A stretch of 64,000 bases of DNA from Vreelandella sulfidaeris (GCA_007182875.1 AP019514.1:868001-932000); one strand, 5' to 3'; shown: positions 20,290 to 31,340, numbered from the stretch's first letter. The notes: generated by a model from the sequence alone, not told the origin. Numbers and translations: made by a program.

Positions 20290-21004
20290 TTATACAAAGG
20301 CTAAAAAACGCCGCAGTAGGCTTGAGGCTTCACTGCAGTCAATAACGTTCGCCAGCAGAGTGTCGGGCTCTTCGCCCTGGTCGAGCAGTGCCGCCTGTTG
20401 ACGTTTCAGGTAGGCGCACATCACGTGGGCGGTGAACTCAGGATGAAACTGCACGCTCCACTGGCGGGGGCCATAGCGCAGCGCTTGATGGGCGTCATGG
20501 CTGTTATGCGCCAGCACGGTGTTTCCCTGAGGCGCCTGCATGACTGATTGCGCATGAGTGAGATGAGCTGCAAATCGTTCGGGGAGTTGGCTAAACAGCG
20601 GATCTTGCTGGCCCGCTTGCGTCAACCGCACTGTATGAGTGCCGGACTCGCGGCCCGCAGGGTGGTAGTCGCTAACACCGCCAAACGAGTCGGCCATTAG
20701 CTGGTGGCCATAGCAAACGCCTAACATAGGCGTATTGTTGGCTAGTGCTGCTTTTAGCCACGGCTTAAGCGCTTCGCTCCAGGGTTCGGCATCACTGACC
20801 ATGCTGTGCGAGCCAGTGATGAGAATACCTGCCAAGCCATCAAGCGCCGGTGCAGTGGTTTCGTTGAGCATCCCACACCTGCAGGTCTAAGTGTGCTGGC
20901 AGGGCAGTGCTAAGCTGCTTTTCAAATAACGTTTCAAAATCACCATATTGGTCAACAACTTCTGGATACGCATCGCCAGTTTTAACGATCAATACACAGG
21001 CCAT
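20290..21004 (-). CDS. Class I glutamine amidotransferase (GMP synthase-like GATase domain)
   Basis: Stand-alone glutaminase domain, about 238 residues. Catalytic elements: GILITGSHSMVSD (oxyanion region), nucleophile in MLGVCYGHQLMADSFGG, and the His-Glu pair in WSVQFHPEFTAHVM. The start at 21004 (MACVLIVKTGDAYPEV) follows GGGAG by five bases. One break near 20880. Such proteins deliver ammonia or hydrolyse gamma-glutamyl amides; the substrate is unknown. No synthetase domain is attached or adjacent. Confidence 0.85.
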
Positions 21005-21169
21005 ATCACTCCCTCGGTGAAATGAAACACAAACGTTGAGCTGAGACTTTCGCGTCGAGTCCGCAATGTGATGTCTCCAAAACAATGTCTTCAAAACGAT
21101 GAAGATAGCCTACCATGGCTTCTCAGGCGTTAAGAACGCATTAATGATTAATGTAATAAGGAGTAGGCA

Positions 21170-21669
21170 ATGCAACAGATTACCCGTGCAGGCGAACCAC
21201 TGGATGTTGCTGGCACACTGCCCAGTGCCGGGCAAGCAGCGCCCGCGATGACGCTAACTAATACCGAACTGCAGGATGTCACGCTCGATACGTATGCAGG
21301 CAAGCGTAAAGTATTCAATATTATTCCCAGTGTGGATACGCCCACCTGCGCCATGTCGACTCGGCGATTCAATGAATTGGCGTCAAAACTGGCGGACACA
21401 GTGGTCTTAGTTGTCTCTGCGGACTTACCTTTCGCCGCTAAACGCTTTTGTGGCGCAGAAGGGCTGGATAATGTTGAAACACTGTCTACTTTCCGTCATC
21501 CAGAGTTTCGTGAAACCTGGGGCGTGGCATTGTGCAATAACCCGATGGAGGGCTGTGTGCCCGTGCGGTAGTGGTGTTGGATGCCGATAATCGCGTGCTG
21601 CACAGTGAGCTAGTGAGCGAGTTGAAAAACGAGCCCGACTACGATGCTGCCTTGGCGGCATTAAACTAG
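21170..21669 (+). CDS. tpx: Thiol peroxidase (2-Cys peroxiredoxin)
   Basis: Periplasm-targeting signal absent; about 166 residues. Peroxidatic Cys in [16 protein letters not shown], resolving Cys in [13 protein letters not shown], conserved VVSADLPFA and FRHPEF. Reduces H2O2 and alkyl hydroperoxides using thioredoxin. A break near 21560 displaces the last 35 residues ([20 protein letters not shown]). A ribosome site AAGGAG precedes the ATG by eight bases. Confidence 0.92.
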
Positions 21670-21695
21670 CGCCTCTCGTTAAACAGAGCGTAAGG

Positions 21696-22375
21696 TTAAG
21701 CACGCCGCCTAGCGTGGCGTTTTGATGCCGTCACCAGGGCGCGAATTAAGCGCTGCTGGGGGCGGTTGAAAACCAGCCACTCGGGGTGCCACTGCACGCC
21801 AATCAGAAAATCGTGTTCGCGTGATTCTATGCCTTGCACCAAACCATCCCGGTCGCGAGCGACAATCTCAATTCCTTTACCCGCTTCATGCACGGCTTGG
21901 TGGTGAAGGCTGTTAACGCAGCACCACGTTACGCCTAGCAAGCGGTGCAGCTTACTTGCTCCGACGATATCGACGGTTTTGCGCGGCAGTACCGTGCGTC
22001 GCCGTTTTAAACCTTCATGGGTGGTATAAATATCGGGATCCAGGGTGCCGCCTAGATGAACGTTGATGAGTTGCGCTCCCCGACAAATGCCCAGCACTGG
22101 CGTATGCAGCGGAATAAAGCGTTCGAGCAGCGCGAGCTCCAGCTCATCGCGGGCGGGGTCAAGGCGTACATCCAACTGAACCTCCCCACCGTATAGGTGG
22201 GCCTGAATATCGTCACCGCCGCCAATGATCAATCCATCCAGGTGTTCAGGACGCGGACGAGAAGGCGATAAACGCAGCGGCTTGCCACCATGTCGCCAGA
22301 CGGCAAACCAATCAAACCACCACGCTAAGTGGCTTTTTGGTCAGAGGTAGTAATTCCGATTAGTGGCCGAGTCAT
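21696..22375 (-). CDS. Gamma-glutamyl-gamma-aminobutyrate hydrolase-like (peptidase C26, PuuD family)
   Basis: Class I glutamine-amidotransferase-fold hydrolase, about 226 residues. Start at 22375 (MTRPLIGITTSDQK) matches the PuuD opening. Motifs: LIIGGGDDIQAHLYGGE, nucleophile in VLGICRGAQLINVHLGG, and FLIGVQWHPEW (His-Glu). HHQAVHEAGKG is also typical. One break near 22325. It lies 45 bp downstream of, and co-oriented with, an amidoligase gene, so the two probably form an operon in which a gamma-glutamyl-type amide is made and cleaved. The usual puu polyamine genes are absent. Confidence 0.85.
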
Positions 22376-22420
22376 GCGGGTGGTTGCTCACTGTTGCAAA
22401 AAAAAATGAAATGGGAAAAA

Positions 22421-23428
22421 TTAGTGCTTACGCCTCAGCCAGCGCCCCAGCTTGTCTTTAACCCGAGTTAGCAGGGGGCGGTTATGATCAGCGATATATT
22501 CAGCACAGCGAGCGAGTAAGACGTCAGTGTTAGCGGCAAGTTTCTCGACTTCCACCCAGCGATTCCACTCGATCGTCGAGCCCCAACCAGGCTGAGAAAG
22601 CTGGGCATTGGGTAAGCGATAGTGAAAAGTGGGCCGGGGCTTAGTGAGCTGGGTATGCAACAATTCATGACGATGGTCGGGACGCAGATAGGCAAAAGCG
22701 GCAGCATGTCGAGCTCGCGATTGCGTGTGGGGTTGTAGTGCAGATAGTCGTCAATCAAGGTGTCAAGATCAGGCGCGTAGCGGCTATCGAGTACTTTTAA
22801 CGCGTAGGCTTTGTGAAATGGGTTGGCGTGGGGCAGCATCTCGCGGGTAATATCGACTTTAATTTCATCGCGCAGCCAGCCCGCAAGCAGTAAGTAGGCA
22901 CGCAGCATGGCGAGCAAATAGTCAGCGTCAAAACTCTCTACTTCAGGGTTTAGATGCAACCCAAAGCCATACATCAAGCTGGCATCGGTCCCCTTGGCGC
23001 CGTGCTCACGTAGGGCTTCAAACAGTGCATCCAAATCTTCCAGTTCATTCCAGGGCACCGGTGGGCAAACGATTTCGGTAGGCACTAAGCCGATGACCAT
23101 ATCGCCAATTAATTCACGAGTTTTTGGTGGAATTCGATGCGCCGCTGATGCTGATGGCGTGCCCACTCGCTGTCTTCTGCATGAGGATCGTCGAGCAGGG
23201 ATTTATCGGGATGGGCATACTGAGTGTCAAGTTCAATGCCAAATTCGCCCCAGCGGGTATTTTCTACTAGTAGCCGATGAGGGCTTACCACGTTAAGCTC
23301 CCCGCCAAACAGTTCGCGTACCAGCATTGCCGTGTCGCGGGAGGTAGGCCAGCAAATTCAATTTCGACGCCTACTTGCCGGATTTTTCCGTGACTGTTTA
23401 AGCGGTTAGGTGGAGCTTGCAGCGTCAT
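22421..23428 (-). CDS. Amidoligase family protein
   Basis: Member of the glutamine-synthetase-like amidoligase family (Amidoligase_2), about 335 residues. Recognisable features are the opening GKIRQVGVEIEFAGLP (the conserved GxExE strand), TRWGEFGIELDTQYAH, GFGLHLNPEV (H-N metal/ATP site), DADYLLAMLRAYLLLAGWLRDE in parts, and the C-terminal RNRELDMLPLL with RPTFHYRLPN. Breaks near 23345, 23160 and 22650. Family proteins form amide bonds between a carboxylate and an amine at ATP cost; the pairing with a peptidase C26 gene suggests a small-peptide or gamma-glutamyl-amine pathway. Product unknown. Confidence 0.78.
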
Positions 23429-23572
23429 CTCGGCATCCTTGAGGTGAACGTTTAAGTATCCAGCCTATCATAGTCACGCAATGAGACTGAGCGTATTACC
23501 CTGTTCAGTAAACCATAAGGCCGGCAGACGATAAGCAGGGCGCCATCTAAGCTAATTTTCAGGGAGTAAGGC

Positions 23573-26162
23573 GTGCGACAGCACTGGTTGATTAACTCGC
23601 TAATAGGCGTTGCCTTGTTTGTATTGGCAAGCCTAGTAATGACAAGCATGACGATAACGCAGGCCCAGGCGCAAACCGTATCGCTACCCAGTTTGGGCGG
23701 CGGTTCTGAGGAGGAAACTGCCGAAGTCAGCGGAGAAGAGTTTCAGGCGTCGTTGAATGATGTCATTACCATGCTTGAAAACGAGGAGGCGGCGCACCGA
23801 GCTGCTTAAATCGCTGCGTGAATTGCAAGTGACAGCCGACGCTGCCAGTGAGGGATGAGGGCGTAGTGCGGCAGGGGGCTATTGGGGGCACTCGCCGATA
23901 CGTTAAGCGACCTTGGCGACCAGGCTCAAGCAGGCGATTCGCCGGTTGATCAGTGGGCGCGCCAACTCGTACAGGGGGCTGAGGATTTACGGGCGCTAAA
24001 CGATGATGCCGACCAGGGCGAGGCGATACGAGCGGTTGTCGAGGGAGCCATATTGGCCTTGATTTGGGGCGTGCTGTTGGTGGTAATGATTGCCATTGGG
24101 CGGATGGTGGCTACACGCCGAGAATGGCCGCTGGATTTGCCTCGGGATCCCAAAGCCTGGCTAATGGCGGTGCATTTTTTACGCCGAATGCTGCCTTGGG
24201 CGTTGTCGTTTGCTATTACGCTTGGGATTGGCCAAGTACTACCTGATAGCCCTGGGCGTACCTTAGTGCTGGTAGTTGCCTATATCTGCCTGTGTGGTCG
24301 GGCGCTTTCGGTGGTATTTGAAACGGTCATCGCCTTCTTTAGCCGCGGCCATCGGTTTACGGCAGTTCAATTGCTTCAACAGCGTGCCCTGCGTGGCATG
24401 TTTGTGATTGGTGCTTTGATTGCGCTTGGCGATGCGGTCAACTCCACTCGCTTGGTTGAACTGCTTGGTAGCGAACTTTCAAGCTTGGTCTCGGTTCTCT
24501 CAATATGCTGGCAGCGCTGCTGGCAGCGCGGTTTATTATTAAATTCAAACGCCCCGTGCGTCATTTGATTTGTAACCGACCCTTCAAGCAGCGCCGTGAT
24601 GCCAGTACTGCCGTCGAAATGATTCGCTCGCTGGGTGGGTTATGGCACATACCCGCGCTGCTTCTGGTCAGTGGTTCACTGCTGGCCATTTTATCACGGT
24701 GGGCGATGTGGGCACCGCACTGGCGCGCTCGATTATATCCGCCAGCCTGCTGGTGCTTACGCTGGTGGTGACTGGGCTACTGCGCCGTCAGGCGGAACGG
24801 ATTGGCAAGCGCCGTCACCGTCATCGCCAGAGTCAATATCGCAAACGCTTAGAGCGCTTCGGCTTTGTCCTCGCGCATATTTTCGCATGGATGGTGTTTG
24901 CTGAGCTCTCGATGCAGGTGTGGGGCAGTTCGTTCTTTGGCCTTGGTCAGCAAGCCGTGGCCAGTGCCCGCATTGGGCAAGCGCTGTTCAGCCTGGGCGC
25001 CACCGTGCTATTGGCCTGGCTGGTGTGGATCTTTGCTGACACGGCTATCCAGCGTGCATTGATGTCATCAGCGCGTTCACGGGGGCGGCGGGTCAATCAA
25101 GCCCGGGCACAAACCATCACCCCATGATTCGCAATGTCATCTTCGTGACTATTTTAATTATTGCCGTCATCGCCGGGTTGGCTAATTTGGGTGTCAACGT
25201 GACGCCGCTGCTAGCCGGTGCCGGTGTGATCGGTTTGGCGATTGGTTTTGGTGCCCAAACGTTAGTGCAGGATTTAATTACCGGCATCTTTATTTTGATC
25301 GAGGACTCGCTGGCGGTCGATGACTTTGTGCAGATCAATAACCATATGGGGACTGTCGAAGGGCTGACGCTGCGCACCGTACGTCTTCGCGACTTGGATG
25401 GGATCGTGCACATCATCACGTTTAGCCGCATTGAATCGATTCACAACATGTCGCGTCAGTTCGGTATTGCACTGATGCGTATCCGTATTCCATTTGATAT
25501 GAAAATCGACGACGCGATTACGCTGATGCAGGAGACCGCGCAGGAGTTGCGTCGCGACCCGATGATGCGCCACTACATCTGGTCGCCGTTGGAAATGCAG
25601 GGGGTTCAGGGGGTTTGAAGATGGCTGTCCTATCCTGCGTATGCGTTTTCGCACGGCACCAGAGATGCAGTGGGATGTATCCAGGGCGTTTAATCTGCTA
25701 CTCAAGCAGCGTATGGAAGCACAAGAGATTGACCTGGGCGTACCGCGCCTCAGCATCAGTATGGAGTCGCGCTCGGAAGATCGCATGGAGGCCACCGCAG
25801 GCACTTCATTCTCGCTTGACGATGACGCGCCAGCCAGCGATCAGAGGGCTTCAGATGCGGAGCAAGAATCGGACACAGACGACCACAAAAGACCCACACC
25901 GCCAAAGCCTGCACCGCGCCCGACAAAAGCAGAAATTCGTCGCGACGAGCAAGAGCGAAAGTATGATAAGACGGCTGATCGAGCGGCGTCACACCGGCAA
26001 AAGCCCCAGCACAAGGCAAGCCCCAGGCAGGCACCTATGCCAGCACCGGCGGTGAACACGGCGATGAATAGCCACGGCCCGCGTAAGCGACGCCAACGGT
26101 TATACAGCGAGACTGCGTGGCTAACGCGATCTACCAGTTCATCATGGCGCGAAATGGCATGA
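23573..26162 (+). CDS. MscS-family mechanosensitive channel (large, multi-TM)
   Basis: Inner-membrane osmotic-release channel of about 860 residues with an unusual GTG start, a signal peptide (FVLASLVMTSMTITQAQAQ) and several N-terminal helices. The MscS pore helix and cytoplasmic gate are clear: TPLLAGAGVIGLAIGFGAQ, then LVQDLITGIFILIEDSLAV and DDFVQINNHMGTVEGLTLR. The C-terminal ~120 residues are low-complexity and charged. At least six frame breaks are present (three in 23790-23880, then near 24500, 24690, 25120, 25615). The tail past 25840 overlaps a convergent minus-strand gene, so its true end may lie earlier. In a halophile such channels matter for hypo-osmotic shock. Confidence 0.85.
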
Positions 26163-26420
26163 TCGGGCGGTAGTGAAAAGTCGTTTGCCACGTCACCCTG
26201 CCAGTGTGCGCTGTGGCTGAGCCCTAGCCGCGCTCGTAGCCTGCCAATATCGCTCACGGTATCGTGAAGCGTATCGTAGGCTTCGCGGCGTTCGGCAACG
26301 GAAAAAACCGTCTCGGCATCTTGGCGCAGCGCGCTATGCTGGCAGTTAGCGACGGCTCGTTTGATCTCTTGGTCGTTGGCCTCAGGGGGAAACCGCGAGG
26401 CGCTGGTACAAATCGCGCAT
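25841..26420 (-). CDS. Membrane-anchored J-like domain protein (no HPD visible)
   Basis: About 192 residues. The start at 26420 (MRDLYQRLAVSPEANDQEIK) and following segment (LRQDAETVFSVAERREAYDT) has the layout of a J-domain's helices I, II and IV, but the HPD tripeptide is not present. A single membrane helix follows (GPWLFIAVFTAGAGIGACLG). A break near 26350 was repaired by eye. The 3' end overlaps the end of the MscS gene on the other strand and its C-terminus is uncertain. It is downstream of the TerB/J-domain gene in the same direction, with about 70 bp between. Could be an atypical J-domain partner lacking Hsp70-stimulating activity. Confidence 0.55.
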
Positions 26421-26489
26421 AGGGGGCTATCGTTTCTCTTATAGCTTTATTCTCAAGGACCAGCACAAAACGCCTAGCATTGCATGGCC

Positions 26490-27539
26490 TTAGTAAGTTT
26501 GCATTAAGTAATCGTAGGCGTTTTTGATACGCTGGAAACGCGCGGAAGCCAGAGCGACCTGATGTTCGCTTTCGGAGTAGAAGCGGTCTGGATGGTGGAG
26601 CTGCGCCATTCGCCGATAGGCATGACGAACCTCAATACGGCTAGCGCCGGGGGTAAGCCCCAGTACCGAAAGCGCCCGGGTAGTGCGGTCGGGTGGTGGT
26701 GGCGCGGTACGCTGCTGGTGGGAATGGTTATTGCGTTGCTCTTGTTGACGATACTCTTGTTGGCGATAGTCTTGCTGGTGGGAGCCTTGTCGGTGCGAGT
26801 CTTGCTGACGAGAGCGCTGTTGTTCCCGTTCGGTTCGCTCGCGCTGTCGCTGGCGTTCCTGCTGGCGAGCTTGCTCTTGCTGGCGCTGCTGTTCTTGTTC
26901 CTGCGCTTGGCGGGCCTCCTCTTGGCGGCGTTGCTTTTCCTGCTGTTTTTGCTGCTTCTGTTGGTGGCGTTGCTCTTTCTGCCGTTGCTGCTGTTCTGCC
27001 CGAGCGTTGGTCTGTTGTTGTTTCTGCTCAGCCGCCTCGGCCTCACGTACTTTGCGGGCATGATAATCGGGGTCGTGAACTTGCCAATAGGCATCACGGC
27101 TGGGATCTTCGGGAGTCACCAATGGAATGCCCGTCAGCTCCTTAAACAGAATATTTAAGGTCATCGGGGCGACGCTTAGCAAGTCCGCTAAAAAGCGCAA
27201 AATATAATGGTTGGCCAATGACAGCTCGCCGTCATCGGTAGCGACAGTAATGGCTTGATGAATAATGCTCTGGCTGCGCTCTGTGCCACACTCTTTGCGG
27301 ACTACCTCTGCGGCTAACTGGATGGCTTGGAGGTCTTGGCTATGGGCAATACTCATGACCGGGCCTAGCTCATGCCCGTGGCGAAACTGCGCAGTTACCT
27401 GGGCCAAGCGACGTCGTCGCTGGCCTTCCGAGACGTGTTGGCGGTGCACCAGCACCCAGCCCAGCAGCAGCAGAGTTGCCGTATCCACTTGGCTGCGGCT
27501 CTTTAATAGCAGCAGCTCAAAGGGGTGAAAAACGGGCAA
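26490..27539 (-). CDS. DjlA-like TerB/J-domain protein with long Gln/Arg-rich linker
   Basis: Intact 349-residue protein. The N-terminal ~150 residues are TerB-like helical (LLLLGWVLVHRQHVSEGQRRRR, split: HVSEGQRRRRLAQVTAQF). Residues about 165-290 form a Gln/Arg/Glu repeat-rich linker (QKEQRHQQKQQKQQEKQ and similar). The C-terminal J domain has VLGLTPGASRIEVRHAYRRM and the essential HPD in LHHPDRFY. Family DjlA proteins stimulate DnaK; here the usual N-terminal membrane anchor is not obvious. Its strongly repetitive linker produces long open frames on the other strand, which are artefacts. Confidence 0.85.
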   Translation of the reverse strand: MPVFHPFELLLLKSRSQVDTATLLLLGWVLVHRQHVSEGQRRRRLAQVTAQFRHGHELGPVMSIAHSQDLQAIQLAAEVVRKECGTERSQSIIHQAITVATDDGELSLANHYILRFLADLLSVAPMTLNILFKELTGIPLVTPEDPSRDAYWQVHDPDYHARKVREAEAAEQKQQQTNARAEQQQRQKEQRHQQKQQKQQEKQRRQEEARQAQEQEQQRQQEQARQQERQRQRERTEREQQRSRQQDSHRQGSHQQDYRQQEYRQQEQRNNHSHQQRTAPPPPDRTTRALSVLGLTPGASRIEVRHAYRRMAQLHHPDRFYSESEHQVALASARFQRIKNAYDYLMQTY

Positions 27540-27663
27540 TGGACATTTCCTAGCTCCACAGATAAAGAGGTGAACAGTGGGCGTGATCTGGCAACAGTTT
27601 TCCGGGCAGCGCCATGAACATTTCAGCCATGGTATATCATCATGTTAGTGAAGGGAGTAGGAG

Positions 27664-29103
27664 ATTGGTGAGTTGATCAACGTTGATCGTAAAAACAGCT
27701 TTCAGTTGCGCCTTACCCGACGGCTCAAGGAAGAAACATCGCATAACCTCGACGTCTACCTTTTGTGCCTGGTGAGCTGGGATTAAGCACCCAACTGATC
27801 TCAGAAGAGGCTTTTTTATCATGCCGCCATCCATGTCTCACGCACCTACTACAGTGACGAATATCTTCTACCATTGGTACATAGTCGTCTTGCCAGCCGT
27901 AACCGACTCGGTAGCGATTCGTATCGTTTGAGTTTGAGCCTATACGCTTACCAATACGTGGAGGCGATGGAGCGCACCACTCAAACGATGCTAGTTAGTG
28001 CCAATAAATTACGCCATGCCCGTCAAGAACTGCGGGAAGAAAACAGTGAGATACAAGAAAGTGCCGTTGCCTTATGCGATCAACTGCATGAAATGATTGA
28101 TCTGAGTGACGGAATCCTCAAACGGCTGCGACGTAACCAACCTGATGATGAAAGCTTCAAAAGTACTTTGCCAATATTGATAACTACCTTTCCTGGTTTA
28201 CCGAACAGCAACTGCTAGCGCTGGTTGCCCATATGCCCCGTGGCGGTGAATTTACCGATATTCGCAGACGTTTTATCAGCGTGTGCCACCGGGAAGATGA
28301 GCACCGCAGCGAACAGAAGTATAACGCCGAAAGGGTAAGGGCCGACCCCACGCGAATGTCGAACAAAATGCGCCTGCTGCGTCGCTTGATCGAGTACCCC
28401 ATCACTTTGAAGCAGCAGTCTCTTGAGCTTGGCAGTGGCGAACAGAGAGCGGTTAAAGCATTAGCCACCGCGGTGGTAATGGGGTTTGTGACATTGGGTG
28501 TGTTGCAATTGCGTAGTGCGCTAGGGGACCTTTCTGCCTTGTTTGTATTGGCCATGGCGTTACTCTATGCCATGCGTGAAGTGTTTAAGGATGATTTGCG
28601 CAATACGCTTTGGCGCTGGCTACGTAAAGGCCGCCCCAAATGGCGCCGCCAGTACTTGGACCCCACGCAAAATGCCGTGGTAGGTCGCCAACTGGAGTGG
28701 TTTGATTACAAACGATTTGCCTCGCTGGATAACGCTATTAAGCAGATGCGTCGGCGTAAGGTGGCCCAACGTGAAGAGGTGGTGTTGCATTACCGTTCAA
28801 GTTCCCGCATGTCGCCCACACGCTTTTTTAAGCGGCTACGAGCATACCCGCGAAACGCTAAATCTGGATATCTCCATGCTGGCGCGGCTAATGAGCAAAG
28901 GCAAACATCACATCTATCGCCTTAAAGATGGACAGGCGGTGCGCGAGGGCGTCGAGCGTCGCCACCTGTTCAATCTTGTCATACGTGAAACAGGCAGTGA
29001 AGACACACCCTATCTCGCACGCTGGAAAGTCGTGGTGAGTCGATCAGGCATTGTGGACGTTGAGAAAGTTGAAGATAACAGTGTCGCTAAAGAGAACACT
29101 TAA
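27664..29103 (+). CDS. Conserved membrane protein of unknown function
   Basis: I do not recognise this family. About 479 residues: an N-terminal globular region (SFQLRLTRRLKEETSHNLDV and EEAFFYHAAIHVSRTYYSDE), a coiled region (NKLRHARQELREENSEIQES), and near residue 260 a membrane hairpin (AVKALATAVVMGFVTLGVLQL and LGDLSALFVLAMALLYAM). The remainder is soluble and positively charged (WRWLRKGRPKWRRQY) and ends LVIRETGSEDTPYLARWKVVVSRSG. Breaks near 27785, 28160 and 28830. The start is not settled: an ATT/TTG region at 27664-27673 follows GGAGTAGGAG. It is preceded by divergently oriented J-domain genes and followed by a CBS protein. Confidence 0.6.
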
Positions 29104-29332
29104 GCAAGCGGACCAATAAACTGCGCTAGATCAAAGCAGTCTCAATGCGTTCTTCAAGATAGCTCGGCAACGTAGGCAAGTTGTAGGCAGCGAACTAAAC
29201 TCAAAGTACGCAGGGCAACCTGCCTATGCGTTTCAGTCTTTAGGCCAGTCTTTAGGGGAGATACCTTAACGATCAGTTTTCAGGATTTGTCTTAAGTGCT
29301 TGTCTCAAAGGCTGGGCACCAGGAGAAGAACC

Positions 29333-30021
29333 ATGCAAGCTATCGATATCATGACACCCAAAGTGGTAAGTGTTGGGCCCGATGCTGAAGTACGTGACAT
29401 TGCGCAGCTGCTGCTCAAGCACCGAATTAGCGCCGTCCCCGTGGTGGATGGCGAGCAACGGGTGATCGGGATCGTCAGTGAAGGCGATTTAATGCGCCGG
29501 GTAAAGATGACAGTGACCATGGTCACTCATGGTGGTTATCGTTGTTTGCTGGTGGTAAAGATGCAGGCGACTATGTCAAGACGCATGGTCGTAAAGCCCA
29601 TGAAGTGATGACGCCAGACCCACTGACCGTAGAAGAGAACGCACCGCTGCATAGCATTGCTCGAATGCTGGAAAAGCACCATATCAAACGTGTGCCCGTC
29701 GTGCGTGAAGGCAAGTTGGTAGGGATCGTCAGCCGCGCTAACTTGCTGCAAGGGATTGCCAATGCGGCGGTGGCGCCGACGCAATCTCCAACCGATGATC
29801 GACAAATTCGTGAAGCCATTCTAAACGAAGTCGAGCACAACACCGGTGCAAACACTGAAAACATTAGTTTAATTGTGGACGGTGGAGTTGTGGAAATTTG
29901 GGGACTGGTCGAATCGCTTGAGCAGAAGCAGGCGGTGACAGTGGCCGCTGAAAACGTGGCAGGGGTTACCCGCGTGGAAAATCATCTAGGTATGATGCCG
30001 CGGGGCGTAGGCTATATGTAA
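29333..30021 (+). CDS. Tandem CBS-domain protein with C-terminal BON domain
   Basis: About 229 residues, cytoplasmic. First CBS (MTPKVVSVGPDAEVRDIAQL, with VIGIVSEGDLMRR), second CBS (VMTPDPLTVEENAPLHSIAR, with KLVGIVSRANLLQG), and a C-terminal BON fold (REAILNEVEHNTGANTENIS, VEIWGLVESLEQKQ, VAGVTRVENHL). CBS pairs bind adenine nucleotides; CBS-BON proteins are mostly of unknown role. AGGAG nine bases before the ATG. One break near 29510. It ends before a bidirectional terminator. Confidence 0.87.
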
Positions 30022-30036
30022 CCGTAATGAAAATTT

Positions 30037-30067
30037 AAAATGCCCGCTATTAAATAGCGGGCATTTT
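30037..30067. terminator. Bidirectional terminator
   Basis: AAAATGCCCGCTAT pairs with ATAGCGGGCATTTT with a 3-base loop, between the CBS-BON gene and the convergent aminotransferase gene. Confidence 0.9.
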
Positions 30068-30102
30068 GCTTTGGATGACTGCCTTATTACACCGCTGCCT
30101 TC

Positions 30103-31226
30103 CTATACGACTGCCTGAATCGCCTGCTCTAGGTTATCCACGCTGCGCTCTGTGTGATGTAGCTTATCTAAACCAAACAGGCCGACCCGGAAGGTTTGGA
30201 AGTTATCGCCTTCATCGCACATCAGCGGTACGCCGCCAGCTACCTGTACACCCGCCTGGGCAAGTTTGCCTACTAAGCCGCTATCGTCGCTGTAGCAGAC
30301 CACCACACCTGGGGCCTCAAAGCCTTCCGCCGCCACGCTGACAAAACCGTGGCGCTTGAGCATGGCACGGACTTCACGGCCAATCGCTTGCTGCTCTTCT
30401 TTTACCCTGGCAAAGCCGTAGGCGCGGGTTTCCTGCATGATATCCCGTAGCTGCCGTAAAGCGTCCGTGGGCATGGTGGCGTGATAAGCGTGCCCGCCGT
30501 TTTCATAAGCCTGCATAATGCTGTGCCACTTGCCCAGGTCGCAGGCAAAGCTATTGCTCTGGGTCTCGCTCAAACGCTGCGTGGCGCGCTCTGAAAGCAT
30601 GACCATGGCGCAGCAGGGCGAGCCGCTCCAGCCTTTTGCGGCGCACTCACGACTACATCAATGCCCAGCGCCTGCATATCCACCCAAAGGGTGCCTGCCG
30701 CAATGGCGTCTAACACGAACAGGCCGCCTACCTCGTGAGTGGCCTCGGCGAGTGCTTGAATATACGCGTCCGGAAGCAACAGTCCAGCCGAGGTTTCTAC
30801 CTGCGGGGCGAATACCACCGCTGGTTTTTCGCGACGAATCTGCGCGACGGCTTCATCGATGGGCACTGGCTGAAATGGCGAGCGCGAGTCATCGGCGTTA
30901 AGACGCCGCGCTTTAAGCACCGTGTGCTGATCGGTTAAACGGCCCATCTCAATAATTTGCGTCCAGCGGTAGCTGAACCAGCCGTTGCGAATCACCAGGG
31001 TTTTCTGATCAACGGCAAACTGACGCGCCACTGCTTCCATGCCAAAGGTACCACTGCCTGGCACGATGACCGCTGCGTGGGCGTTATACACCTCTTTCAG
31101 CGTGGCCGATATATCGCGCATCACACCTTGAAACTGCTGTGACATATGGTTCAGCGAGCGGTCGGTGTAGACCACTGAGTATTCAAGCAAGCCGTCGGGG
31201 TCGACGTTGGGCAGTAAACCAGCCAT
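30103..31226 (-). CDS. Class V aminotransferase (serine/alanine-glyoxylate type), PLP-dependent
   Basis: About 374 residues. Opening MAGLLPNVDPDGLLEYSVVY with GGAG six bases upstream of the ATG at 31226. Fold type I class V motifs: VIVPGSGTFGMEAVARQF, LVIRNGWFSYRW, VETSAGLLLP, GGLFVLDAIAAGTLWVDM and the PLP lysine in SAPQKGWSG. C-terminus GVPLMCDEGDNFQTFRVGLFG. One break near 30650. It could act on serine, alanine or 2-aminoethylphosphonate; the exact substrate is not certain. No phosphonate or glyoxylate genes adjoin it. Confidence 0.82.
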
Positions 31227-31313
31227 GGCGTTCTCCAAATTAAGTGCTGTGCTCTCATCGGCACACTTCATCAAAGGCATACGGTGGCTATTAAGAGTAC
31301 GAGCAAAATGCAC

Positions 31314-31340
31314 AAAACCAGCCCGCGTGGGGCTGGTTTT
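31314..31340. terminator. Terminator at end of the deo/cdd operon
   Basis: AAAACCAGCCC pairs with GGGCTGGTTTT around GCGTG, just after cdd on the minus strand, with T runs on both sides. Confidence 0.88.

Noticed and set aside
26562-27158. Long hydrophobic open frame on the plus strand opposite the TerB/J-domain gene, with runs of Leu/Val/Ala.
   Set aside because: It is the antisense of the Gln/Arg codons of the linker; no ribosome site, no homology, and the minus-strand gene is intact with an HPD motif.
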